A stretch of DNA of 64,000 nt from Nonomuraea glycinis (GTDB lineage Bacteria > Actinomycetota > Actinomycetes > Streptosporangiales > Streptosporangiaceae): positions 1-64,000 of the forward strand of contig NZ_BMNK01000014.1 in assembly GCF_014646515.1 (NCBI RefSeq), written 5' to 3'. Numbering within the stretch: position 1 is the stretch's first letter; every line of letters starts with the position of its first letter. The notes under the pieces were generated by a model. That model was not told the origin of the DNA. It did no database searches and was given only the letters and a program-made list of their open reading frames with translations. The position numbers were made by a program, and so were the translations under genes. Below are positions 42,201-50,201 of the stretch, in pieces.

Positions 42201-45200
42201 CCGCAGGTCCTCTTCAACTACCTGGGCCGCTACGACGCGGGCGCGGCCGAGGACTGGCAGCTCGCGGGCACGACGGGACAGCTGGGCGAGAAGCGCGACG
42301 CGCGGATGCGGCTGCCGCGCGCCCTGGAGTTCAACGCCATCGCCGAACCCGGCGCGACCGGCGCGTACGAGCTGGTCACCAGCATCTCGTGGCCGGCCGG
42401 GATGTTCACCGACGAGGACATCGCGACGATCGGCGCGTACTTCCGGGAGGCCCTTATGGGGCTGGCCGCGCTCGACCAGGGCGGCCACTCGCCCAGCGAC
42501 TTCGGCGCGGTGTCCCTCACCCAGGCCGACGTCGACGCCCTGGACGGCCCGGCGCTGGTGGACATCCTGCCGCTGACCCCGCTGCAGGAGGGCCTGTACT
42601 TCCACTCGGTCTTCGACGACGACTCGGCGGGCAGCTACGTCGAGCAGCAACTGCTGACGCTGGACGGCGAGGTGGACGCCGACCGGCTCGCGGCGGCGGC
42701 CACCCGGCTGCTCACGCTCTACCCGAACCTGGCCGCGCGGTTCGTCGCCCTCGCCGACGGCCGCGTGGTCTCGGTGCTGGAGAGCGGGGTGGCAGCGCCG
42801 TTCAGCACGCTGGACCTGCCCGGCGGCACCGAGGACGAGATCCGCGAGCACGCCGAGCGGGACCGGCGTGCCGGGTTCGACCTGGCCACCGGCCCGCTGA
42901 TGAGATACACGCTCATCCGCGCGGACGGCCGGCACGTCCTGGTGCAGACCGTGCACCACATCGTCGCCGACGGCTGGTCGGTGCCGCCGATGCTGCGCGC
43001 GCTGCTGACCGAGTATCACGCGCCCGGGACCGCGTACCCGCGCGGCGGCTTCCCCGACCATGTGCGCCGGCTCGCCGGACTCGACGACGCCGAGAGCGAT
43101 CGGGTCTGGCGGGAACAGCTCGCCGGGCTGCCCGGCCCCTCGCTGGTCGCCGAGGGGCACACCCCGTCCGACCGGTTCGCCGACACCGCCGTGCGGCCGG
43201 GTGCCGACCTCGACGCGGCCGTCCGGGCGGTGGGCGTGCCGCTGAGCGTCGCGGTGCACAGCGCGTGGGCGGTGACGCTGGGCGGGCTCCTGCACCGCGA
43301 CGACGTGGTGTTCGGGTCCACGGTGTCCGGGCGGGACGCGGACGTGCCCGGCATCGAGGACATGGTGGGGCTGCTCATCAACACGATCCCCGTACGGGCT
43401 CGATGGGCCGCGACCACGACGGCGGGCGAGCTGCTCGCCTCGGTGCGGGAGCACCAGAGCGCGGTGCTGCCGCATCAGCACGTCTCGCTCACCCGGATCG
43501 GCCGTCAGGTGGGCAGCGGTCCGCTGTTCGACACGCTCGTGGTGTTCGACGTGGCGACCGAGGTGGACGGTCTGCGGCGGCCCGGCGACGAGCTCGTCAT
43601 CACCGGCATCGTGAACGAGGGGGCCCCGCACTACCCGTTGACGCTGGTGGTGGAGCGGGCGTCCGACGGTCGCCCCCGGTTCAACCTGATCTACGACAGT
43701 GAGCTGCTGCGGGAGGGAAGTGCGCGGGCGATCCTGCGTACGTTCGACCGGATTCTGACCGGTCTGCTCGGCCGGCCGGACGCGCTGGTCGGCGACCTGG
43801 CGCCCGACGCCGGGCGGCGGCCCGCGCCGATCACGCCGACGACCCTCGGCGGGCTGTTCGACGCCGCCGCGCGGCGGGACCCGGCCGCCACCGCCGTCAC
43901 CCGATGCGGTCTCGACGGCGGCACCCGGTCGCTGACGTACGGCGAGCTGGCGGCGGCGAAGGACGAGCTGGCCGCGGCGCTGCGCGCGGCCGGGGTCAGG
44001 CCGGGCAAGCGGGTCGCCGTCGCCGTCCCGCGCTCCCTTGAGCAGGTCGTCGCCCTGGTCGCGATCGTCTCCGCCGGCGGCGCGTACGTGCCGCTGGATC
44101 TGGCGTACCCGGACGAACGGCTGGCGTACATCCTCGCCGACGCCGCCCCGCAGGTCGTGCTCGTGGACCCGGAACAGCGGGACCGCTTCACCGAGCTGTC
44201 GGCCAGGGCGGGCGTGACCGCGCGGGTGCTCGTGCAGGGGGATGGGGCCGCGGGGGAGGCGCCGGTGGACGTTGCTGGGGTCGCGGGGGTGCAGGCGCAG
44301 GTGGACGGTGCTGGGGCCGAAGTCAGCTGGCATGATCCGGCGTACGTGATCTACACGTCCGGCTCGACCGGCAGGCCCAAGGGGGTCGTCGTGCCGCACT
44401 CCAGCGTGGTGACGCTGCTCGCCAACACCCAGCCCGACATGGGCTTCGGACCGCACGACGTGTGGGTCCAGTTCCACTCCTACTCCTTCGACTTCGCCGT
44501 GTGGGAGCTGTGGGGGGCGCTGGCGCACGGCGGTGAGCTGCTGGTGCCGGAGTACGGGCTGACCCGCTCCCCGGTCGACTTCCACCGGCTGGTCCGCGAG
44601 CGCGGGGTCACCGTGCTCAACCAGACACCGTCGGCGTTCTACCAGTTCATCGAGGCCGACCTGCAGGCCGGCGAGCCCGTCACCGCGCTCCGCCGGATCA
44701 TCTTCGGCGGCGAGGCGCTGGATCTCGGGCGGCTGCGCGGCTGGGTCGAGCGGCACGGCACCGGCTCGCCCGAGCTGGTCAACATGTACGGCATCACCGA
44801 GACCACCGTCCACGTCACCCACCGGGTGCTGACCGACGACGACTTCGCCGCCGACGTCAGCCCGATCGGCGGCCCGATCCCCGGCCTGGCCACCTACCTG
44901 CTCGACGACCGGCTCCGGCCGGTGCCGCCGGGCCGGGTGGGCGCCATCTACGTCGCCGGTGCCCAGGTGGCGCTCGGCTACCTGGGCAGGGCGGGGCTCA
45001 CCGCGAGCCGGTTCGTGGCGAACCCGTTCGCGGGCGACGGGTCCCGCATGTACCACACGGGCGACCTGGCCCGCCTGACGCTGGACGGCGAGCTGGAGTT
45101 CGCCGGGCGCGCCGACGACCAGGTGCAGCTCAAGGGATTCCGGATCGAGCTCGGCGAGGTGGAGACCGCGATCAGGGACCTCGACGGCGTGGTGGACGCG

Positions 45201-48200
45201 GCCGTCACCGTGGCTGACGCTGGGGTCGGCAGCGGCGATCACCTGGTCGCGCACGTCGTGGGCCGGGTGCCAGGCGACTTCGCCGCTCTGCTGTCGGCGA
45301 AGCTGCCCGCGTACATGGTGCCGGGCCGGGTGCTGCCGGTCGACGCCCTGCCGCTGACGGTCAACGGCAAGCTCGACCGCCAGGCCCTGACCGAGCGCGC
45401 CGCACGGGACGACACCCCGGTGGCCGCCACGCTCGCCGCCCAAGACGTCGCCACGGGTGCTTCCACCCCGGCGACCAGGGATGCCACGCTCGCAGACAGC
45501 ACCCCGGTGGTCGCGGGTGATGCCGTGCTCGCCGCGCTGGTCGGCATCTTCGCCGAGGTGTTGCCCGGTTCCGAGGCGGACGGCGATACCGACTTCTTCA
45601 GGGCCGGGGGCGACAGCATCGTTGCCATCACCGTGGTCAACCGGGCCAGGGCGCTCGGCCTGCCGATCGCGCCACGGGAGGTGTTCCTGCTCAGGACGCC
45701 GCGCGCACTCGCCGAGCACCTGGGGACGCGCGTGCCGCAGGCCCCGGCGACCACGCCCGCCGGGCGCGAGGACGGCCCGCTGACGCCGACGCCGATCATC
45801 CTGCGCCAGCGCGAACTGGGCGGCTCCCTCGCCCGGTTCGCCCAGGCCAGGACGCTGGTGGCGGCCGAGGGCGTCGGGTTCGCCGACGTCGAGCGCGCCG
45901 CGAACGCCGTCGTGGCCGCGCACCCCGTCCTGCGGTTGCGGCTGCGCGTCGAGCACGGGGTGTGGGCGCTGCGCACCGAGCCCGCCCGCCAGATCACCGT
46001 CATCCCCACGGACGCGCCCGACGCGACCACCGCCGCGAACGAAGCCGCCGGGCGGCTCGACCCCGAGGCCGGGGAGATGATCGCGTTCTCCTGGCTGGCG
46101 GCGAGCCGGACCCTGGTGGTCACCGCGCACCACCTCGCCGTCGACTCGGTGTCCTGGCTGGTCCTGCTGGACGACCTGGCCGCCGCCATGCGCGGCGCGC
46201 CCCTGGCGCCGCCGACCACCTCTTACGCCGAGTACGCCGACGCGCTGGTCACCCAGTCCGCCCAGGAGATCGACGACCTGGAGCACTGGATCACCACCCT
46301 CGCCGCCCCCGCACTGCTGCCCGCAATGGAAGAGCCACCCGAGCCCACGCCGCGCCGAACGACGCCGCGCGACTCCACGGGGAGCGACTCCACGCCGCGC
46401 GACTCCACAGGGCGCGACTCCGCGCTGCGCGAACCCGCGCTGCGCGACTCCACGGGACGGGAAACGGTGGTGCGTGAGATCACTGTGGAGGTCGCGGCTG
46501 ACGTGACCACGCACGTGACCCGTACCGCGCCGACGGCGCTAGGCGTCGGTCTCACCGAGTTGCTGTGCGGCGCGCTGCGGACCGCGCTGACGCGCATCCA
46601 GCCGTCGCCCACCGATCTCGCCATCGAGCTGGAGCGGCACGGCCGGGTCCCGGTGCTCGGCCGGCACGACTACACCCGTACCGTCGGCTGGTTCACCGCC
46701 ATCGCCCCCGTACGGCTCAGCGCGCACACCGATCCCGTCGCGGCGGCGCGGGAGGTCGCGGCGCGTCAGCCGGACGAGCGCGGGCACGTCGCCTACGGCC
46801 GGCTCAGGTACCTCAACCCGCAGACGGCCCCACTCCTGAAGGCGCGGCCGCAGGTGCTGTTCAACTACCTCGGCCGGGGCAGCGAGGCGCAGGCGGTGCA
46901 CATCACCGGCGGCGACCAGGGCAGCCCGTACGCCGTCGAGGTCAACGCGTGGCTCGACGCCGGACGTCTGCGGGCGACGTTCACCCTGGCCGAGGGCGTC
47001 CCCTACGAGCTGGCCGAGCACTGGCGGCATGCCCTGGAGCGCATCGCGGACGCCGCCGCGACCGCCGAGCGGACGGCGCCGGTGACCCCGCTGCAGAAGG
47101 GCCTGTTCTTCCAGGCTCAGCTGGCAGGCTCGGCCGGCCGGTACGTCGCCCAGAACTACTTCACCTTCGACCGCCGCCTGGACACCGACGCCCTGGCCGA
47201 GGCGATGGCGTACGTGATCGGGCGGCACCCGGTCGTGGGCGCCGGATTCGCCACCGACGCCGACGGCAACCCGGTCCAGATGCTCGCGGCGGGCCGGCGG
47301 GCCGAGGTCCGTACGATCGTCCTGGAGACGGACGCGGAGGTCGAGGCGTTGCGCGCCCGGGACCGCGACACCGGCTTCGACCTGGATGAGCCGCCGCTGA
47401 TCCGGCTGACCGTGGTGCGCCGGCCCGGCGACCGCGACGGCCTGCTGCTCAGCTACCACCTGCTGCTGTGGGACGGCTGGTCACGGGAGATCGTGCTGCG
47501 GGACCTGTTCGACGCCTACGAGGCCGTCGTGGCGGGGGAGCCGCTGGATCCGGCCCCGGCCACGCCGAGCTTCGAGGACCACGCCCGCGCGCTCGACGCC
47601 AGAGACCTCGCCGTCTCCGAGCGCTTCTGGGCCGAGCACCTGGCCGGACTCCCGGGCCCGACGCTGCTCGCCGGACCGTCGCCGTCGCTCACGGACGAGC
47701 TCCCGCGCACCCTCGTGCACACGCTCTCCGCCGAAGGCTCGCAGCTGCTGCGGGAAGCGGCCAAGGCGCACGGCGTCACCCTGAACTCGGTGCTGACCGG
47801 CGCGTTCGGCCTGCTGCTCGGCGCGCGCACCGGCCGGGGCGACGCGGTGTTCGGCGTGACCGTCTCCGGCCGCGAGGGCGAGGGCCTGTCCGACATCGTC
47901 GGCGTGCTGCTCAACACCGTGCCCATGTGGACGCGGGCACGGCCGGACGACACCGTACGGGATTATCTGTCGGCCGTGCAGGCGGCCCGAGTCGCGGCGA
48001 TGGAGCACGAGCACCTGGGGCTCGGCGAGATTCAGCGGGCCGGCGGGCACGACACCCTGTTCGACAACCTGTTCGTGCTGCAGAACTTCCTGGACATGGA
48101 CGCGTTCGCCGCGATGAACGCCCGGCACGGCATCACCGGGGTGCGGGCCGACGACTCCACGCACTACCCGTTCACCTGGGTCGTCACGCCCGGCGACCGG

Positions 48201-50168
48201 CTCACGGTCAAGCTGGAGTACCGCGACGACGACCCGGCGGGCGCCCGCCGGCTCCTGGACGACTACCTGCGCGTGCTCGACGACCTGGCCCGATCGTCCG
48301 GGCCGGTGGGCGCGCTGCGCGGGCTGGGGCCGGAGCCCGAGCCGGGCGAGCGTACGGACGTCGGCACGGACACCGTGGTGGACCGGTTCGACCGGGCGGC
48401 CGAGCGCAGTCCGCAGCGGGTCGCGCTCGTCGCGCACGGCAGGACCATGACGTTCGCCCAGCTCCGGGAGCGTAGTCGCGCGGTCGCGGGGGTGCTCGCC
48501 CAGCGCGGCATCGGCCCCGAGACGACCGTGGGGCTGGCGATCCCGCGCTCGCTCGACTCGATCGTGGCGCTGTTCGCCGTGCTGCGCGCCGGCGCGGCGT
48601 ACGTGCCGCTGGAGCTGGACCACCCGGACGAGCGGATCGCCGCGATCGTCGCGGACGCCCGCCCGGACGTGATCCTCACCGTGAGCGCCGTCTCCCCCCG
48701 GCTGACCGGCGAACTGATCGAGTTGGACCGCCCGCTGCCGGCGGCCGAGCCGTTCGTGACGTTCGCGCCGGACGACCCGCACCGCCTGCGCCACCCCGCG
48801 TACACGATCTACACCTCCGGCTCGACCGGGAAGCCCAAGGGCGTGGTGACCGAGTACGCCGGGCTCACCAACATGCTGATCAACCACCAGCGCCGGATCT
48901 TCGAGCCGGTGCTGGCCGAGCACGACCACCGGGTCTTCCGGATCGCGCACACCGTGTCGTTCGCGTTCGACATGTCGTGGGAGGAGCTGCTGTGGCTCGC
49001 CGACGGCCACGAGGTGCACATCTGCGACGAGGAGCTGCGCCGCGACGCGCCCCGGCTGGTCGACTACTGCCTGGAGCACGGGATCGACGTCATCAACGTG
49101 ACCCCCACGTACGCGCAGCAACTGGTCGCCGAAGGGCTGCTCGACGATCCCGCGCGGCGGCCCGCGCTGGTGCTGCTGGGCGGTGAGGCGGTCACCCCGG
49201 CGCTGTGGCGGCGACTCACCGAGACGGAGGGGACGGTCGGCTACAACCTGTACGGACCCACCGAATACACCATCAACACCCTCGGCGTCGGCACCTTCGA
49301 GTGCGCGGACCCGGTGGTGGGCGTGGCGATCGACAACACCGACGTGTACGTGCTGGACCCGTGGCTGCGGCCGGTGCCGGACGGGGTGCCCGGCGAGCTG
49401 TACGTGTCGGGCATCGGCATCGCGCGCGGCTACCTCGGGCAGCCCGCTCAGACCGCGCACCGCTTCGTGGCGAACCCGTACGGCGAGGCGGGCGAGCGCA
49501 TGTACCGCACCGGGGACCTGGTGATCCGGCGGCCCGACGCCAACCTGATGTACCTGGGCCGCACCGACCAGCAGGTCAAGATCCGCGGGCATCGGGTCGA
49601 GCTGGGCGAGGTCGAGGCCGCCTTCGCGGCGCACCCGGCGGTACGGTTCGCCGCCGCGGTCGCCCAGCCGGACCCGCAGGTCGACGGAGCGTACCGGCTG
49701 GCCGCCTACCTGGTGCTGGGCGCCGGGGACCTGGCCACGGTAGCCGAGGAGGCGGGCGCCGGGGACCTGGCGGCGGTGGCCGCGGAGGTGGGCGCCGGGC
49801 TGCCGGACTACCTGCGGCCCACGCACTACGCCCAGGTCGACGCCATCCCGCTGACCGTCAACGGGAAGGCGGACACCGAGGCGCTGCCGGAGGCCAAGCC
49901 CCTGGGCGCGCTGACCACGGCGGGCGAGCGCGGCCCGGCGACCGAGACCGAGACCGTGGTGTGCGAGTTCTTCGCCGAAGCCCTGGACCTGGACGATGAC
50001 GAGGTGAGCGCGGTGAGCGACTTCATGTCCCTCGGGGGACACTCCATGCTGGCGGTGCGGCTGATCGGGCTGCTCCGCCGCGCGTACGGTCCGAAGGTCA
50101 CCGTCCGCGACCTGTTCACCCTGCGCACCCCGGAAGCGATCGCCCGGCACCTCGATGACAACTCCTGA
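39210..50168 (+). CDS. cchH: Trimodular NRPS, coelichelin synthetase (A-T-E-C-A-T-E-C-A-T)
   Basis: A 3652-residue synthetase with no starter condensation domain and no thioesterase. Rough residue ranges: A1 30-540, T1 550-625 (LGGDS, Ser584), E1 635-1110 (HHVVIDG about 772), C2 1115-1540 (HHIVADG about 1250), A2 1545-2065. Then T2 2070-2175 (Ser2136), E2 2190-2620 (HHLAVDS about 2307), C3 2622-3040, A3 3045-3545 and T3 3555-3640 (GGHS, Ser3612). Hand-read codes DINYWGGIGK, DFWNIGMVHK and DMENLGLINK equal those of CchH for formyl-hydroxyornithine, threonine and hydroxyornithine. C3 reads HLLLWDG where HHxxxDG is expected. Two low-complexity inserts lie in E1 and E2. A TTA codon is at residue 566. 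Two ATG codons open the gene. Confidence 0.95.
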   Translation: MMEPSDAQLALDDQPIGAIGPSSMAARLADLARWNDTDVDRVRPAIVEMFHEQARARPDAVAIIDEHRSLTYREAAELSNQLAHHLIERGLTAEQVVGISLDRSAEMVIGLLGVLQAGGAFVPLDPRWPAARRAVVIDDARVVVQLNDSGERATGEPEAVAVDLGDWRFGAYSTGPTGVAILGPALAYVIFTSGSTGRPKGAMIRHEAISERLLWQAHEILGFGHDDASLFKAPLSFDISINEIFLPLVTGGRLVVLRPGGERDPHHLLSVIAEQRVTFTYLVSSMLDVLLEIAGDSGRLDSLRHVWCGGEVLTPELYERFRTRLDIPMYHGYGPAETTIGVSHVIYRGAAERLSTSIGKANPNTQLYVLDEHLRPVPVGVGGELYAGGFLLGRGYVNAPGLTASQFVANPFADDGSRLYRTGDLARFAPDGSLDFLGRADNQIKIRGMRLEIEDVEIGLAEHPRVRHTCVVAKKNAAGGTYLVGYVIPAAGSEDLRADEVKAWATRHLVEYMVPAHLVVMKEFPLTANGKLDRRALPEPVIHAKTFVPPATENERLVCAAVASVLRLDEVGVDQDFFALGGDSILAISLLGALRDAGLYVTTRQIFTDSTVGALAAVASRDDVSTVDHGDVATGSVIGSPIVRWLGETTDAIDGFVQSVVLNTPADLTADALDEILAALVSRHDMLRAKLVRGDHWSFEIPMADQNAAANQAAGQAAGQAAAAGQAVVGWQESDGPLDECVALATDGLDPDGGVQLRAVWRRQARQLVLVAHHVVIDGVSWRVLMEDLATAWRQLTSGTPIALPPVGTSFRRWTQLLERAAFDADRAYFQRPLPGPDRPVGRRPLSETDTVADERVRTVSVSPEVTAALLGEVPARFHAGVNDVLLTALAVTLARWRRDLGQDQTYAHIELEGHGREGRFVAGAAGFEPELSRTVGWFTTLFPVTVDPGAAADPTAPDHLSAALKAVKEDLARVPGNGVSYGALRYLAGVEFDASAPQVLFNYLGRYDAGAAEDWQLAGTTGQLGEKRDARMRLPRALEFNAIAEPGATGAYELVTSISWPAGMFTDEDIATIGAYFREALMGLAALDQGGHSPSDFGAVSLTQADVDALDGPALVDILPLTPLQEGLYFHSVFDDDSAGSYVEQQLLTLDGEVDADRLAAAATRLLTLYPNLAARFVALADGRVVSVLESGVAAPFSTLDLPGGTEDEIREHAERDRRAGFDLATGPLMRYTLIRADGRHVLVQTVHHIVADGWSVPPMLRALLTEYHAPGTAYPRGGFPDHVRRLAGLDDAESDRVWREQLAGLPGPSLVAEGHTPSDRFADTAVRPGADLDAAVRAVGVPLSVAVHSAWAVTLGGLLHRDDVVFGSTVSGRDADVPGIEDMVGLLINTIPVRARWAATTTAGELLASVREHQSAVLPHQHVSLTRIGRQVGSGPLFDTLVVFDVATEVDGLRRPGDELVITGIVNEGAPHYPLTLVVERASDGRPRFNLIYDSELLREGSARAILRTFDRILTGLLGRPDALVGDLAPDAGRRPAPITPTTLGGLFDAAARRDPAATAVTRCGLDGGTRSLTYGELAAAKDELAAALRAAGVRPGKRVAVAVPRSLEQVVALVAIVSAGGAYVPLDLAYPDERLAYILADAAPQVVLVDPEQRDRFTELSARAGVTARVLVQGDGAAGEAPVDVAGVAGVQAQVDGAGAEVSWHDPAYVIYTSGSTGRPKGVVVPHSSVVTLLANTQPDMGFGPHDVWVQFHSYSFDFAVWELWGALAHGGELLVPEYGLTRSPVDFHRLVRERGVTVLNQTPSAFYQFIEADLQAGEPVTALRRIIFGGEALDLGRLRGWVERHGTGSPELVNMYGITETTVHVTHRVLTDDDFAADVSPIGGPIPGLATYLLDDRLRPVPPGRVGAIYVAGAQVALGYLGRAGLTASRFVANPFAGDGSRMYHTGDLARLTLDGELEFAGRADDQVQLKGFRIELGEVETAIRDLDGVVDAAVTVADAGVGSGDHLVAHVVGRVPGDFAALLSAKLPAYMVPGRVLPVDALPLTVNGKLDRQALTERAARDDTPVAATLAAQDVATGASTPATRDATLADSTPVVAGDAVLAALVGIFAEVLPGSEADGDTDFFRAGGDSIVAITVVNRARALGLPIAPREVFLLRTPRALAEHLGTRVPQAPATTPAGREDGPLTPTPIILRQRELGGSLARFAQARTLVAAEGVGFADVERAANAVVAAHPVLRLRLRVEHGVWALRTEPARQITVIPTDAPDATTAANEAAGRLDPEAGEMIAFSWLAASRTLVVTAHHLAVDSVSWLVLLDDLAAAMRGAPLAPPTTSYAEYADALVTQSAQEIDDLEHWITTLAAPALLPAMEEPPEPTPRRTTPRDSTGSDSTPRDSTGRDSALREPALRDSTGRETVVREITVEVAADVTTHVTRTAPTALGVGLTELLCGALRTALTRIQPSPTDLAIELERHGRVPVLGRHDYTRTVGWFTAIAPVRLSAHTDPVAAAREVAARQPDERGHVAYGRLRYLNPQTAPLLKARPQVLFNYLGRGSEAQAVHITGGDQGSPYAVEVNAWLDAGRLRATFTLAEGVPYELAEHWRHALERIADAAATAERTAPVTPLQKGLFFQAQLAGSAGRYVAQNYFTFDRRLDTDALAEAMAYVIGRHPVVGAGFATDADGNPVQMLAAGRRAEVRTIVLETDAEVEALRARDRDTGFDLDEPPLIRLTVVRRPGDRDGLLLSYHLLLWDGWSREIVLRDLFDAYEAVVAGEPLDPAPATPSFEDHARALDARDLAVSERFWAEHLAGLPGPTLLAGPSPSLTDELPRTLVHTLSAEGSQLLREAAKAHGVTLNSVLTGAFGLLLGARTGRGDAVFGVTVSGREGEGLSDIVGVLLNTVPMWTRARPDDTVRDYLSAVQAARVAAMEHEHLGLGEIQRAGGHDTLFDNLFVLQNFLDMDAFAAMNARHGITGVRADDSTHYPFTWVVTPGDRLTVKLEYRDDDPAGARRLLDDYLRVLDDLARSSGPVGALRGLGPEPEPGERTDVGTDTVVDRFDRAAERSPQRVALVAHGRTMTFAQLRERSRAVAGVLAQRGIGPETTVGLAIPRSLDSIVALFAVLRAGAAYVPLELDHPDERIAAIVADARPDVILTVSAVSPRLTGELIELDRPLPAAEPFVTFAPDDPHRLRHPAYTIYTSGSTGKPKGVVTEYAGLTNMLINHQRRIFEPVLAEHDHRVFRIAHTVSFAFDMSWEELLWLADGHEVHICDEELRRDAPRLVDYCLEHGIDVINVTPTYAQQLVAEGLLDDPARRPALVLLGGEAVTPALWRRLTETEGTVGYNLYGPTEYTINTLGVGTFECADPVVGVAIDNTDVYVLDPWLRPVPDGVPGELYVSGIGIARGYLGQPAQTAHRFVANPYGEAGERMYRTGDLVIRRPDANLMYLGRTDQQVKIRGHRVELGEVEAAFAAHPAVRFAAAVAQPDPQVDGAYRLAAYLVLGAGDLATVAEEAGAGDLAAVAAEVGAGLPDYLRPTHYAQVDAIPLTVNGKADTEALPEAKPLGALTTAGERGPATETETVVCEFFAEALDLDDDEVSAVSDFMSLGGHSMLAVRLIGLLRRAYGPKVTVRDLFTLRTPEAIARHLDDNS
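46330..46462 (+). repeat. Degenerate RDST-type repeat insert inside epimerisation domain 2
   Basis: About 44 residues built from PRDSTG/GRDS/LRDSTG units, encoded by imperfect repeats of GCGACTCCACG. It lies after the HHxxxD motif of E2 and is not part of the conserved fold. Confidence 0.8.
49719..49790 (+). repeat. In-frame 36-bp tandem duplication in adenylation domain 3
   Basis: Units GAGDLATVAEEA and GAGDLAAVAAEV, followed by GAG again, in the small C-terminal subdomain of A3 shortly before the lysine-bearing VNGKADTEALPE motif. Confidence 0.85.
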
Positions 50169-50201
50169 CGAGCCCGGCACCTCGATGACTACTCCTGACG
50201 A
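50142..50201 (+). repeat. 30-bp tandem duplication over the NRPS stop and exporter start
   Basis: Two adjacent 30-bp units at 50142-50171 and 50172-50201 differ at one base. Each contains CACCTCGATGAC, so both provide an ATG in the exporter frame, at 50155 and 50185. The first unit contains the end and stop codon of the NRPS gene. Confidence 0.9.

Noticed and set aside
40974..46514. A 1846-codon open frame antisense to the NRPS, and another of 1121 codons at 47481-50846
   Set aside because: They arise from extreme GC bias opposite a real gene. Their translations are repetitive Arg/Gly/Ala/His-rich text with no domain, while the plus strand has every NRPS motif.
32038..50168. Catecholate (enterobactin-like) siderophore cluster because of the Fes-like esterase
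   Set aside because: No 2,3-dihydroxybenzoate genes, no aryl carrier or starter C domain, and the adenylation codes point to hydroxyornithine and threonine.
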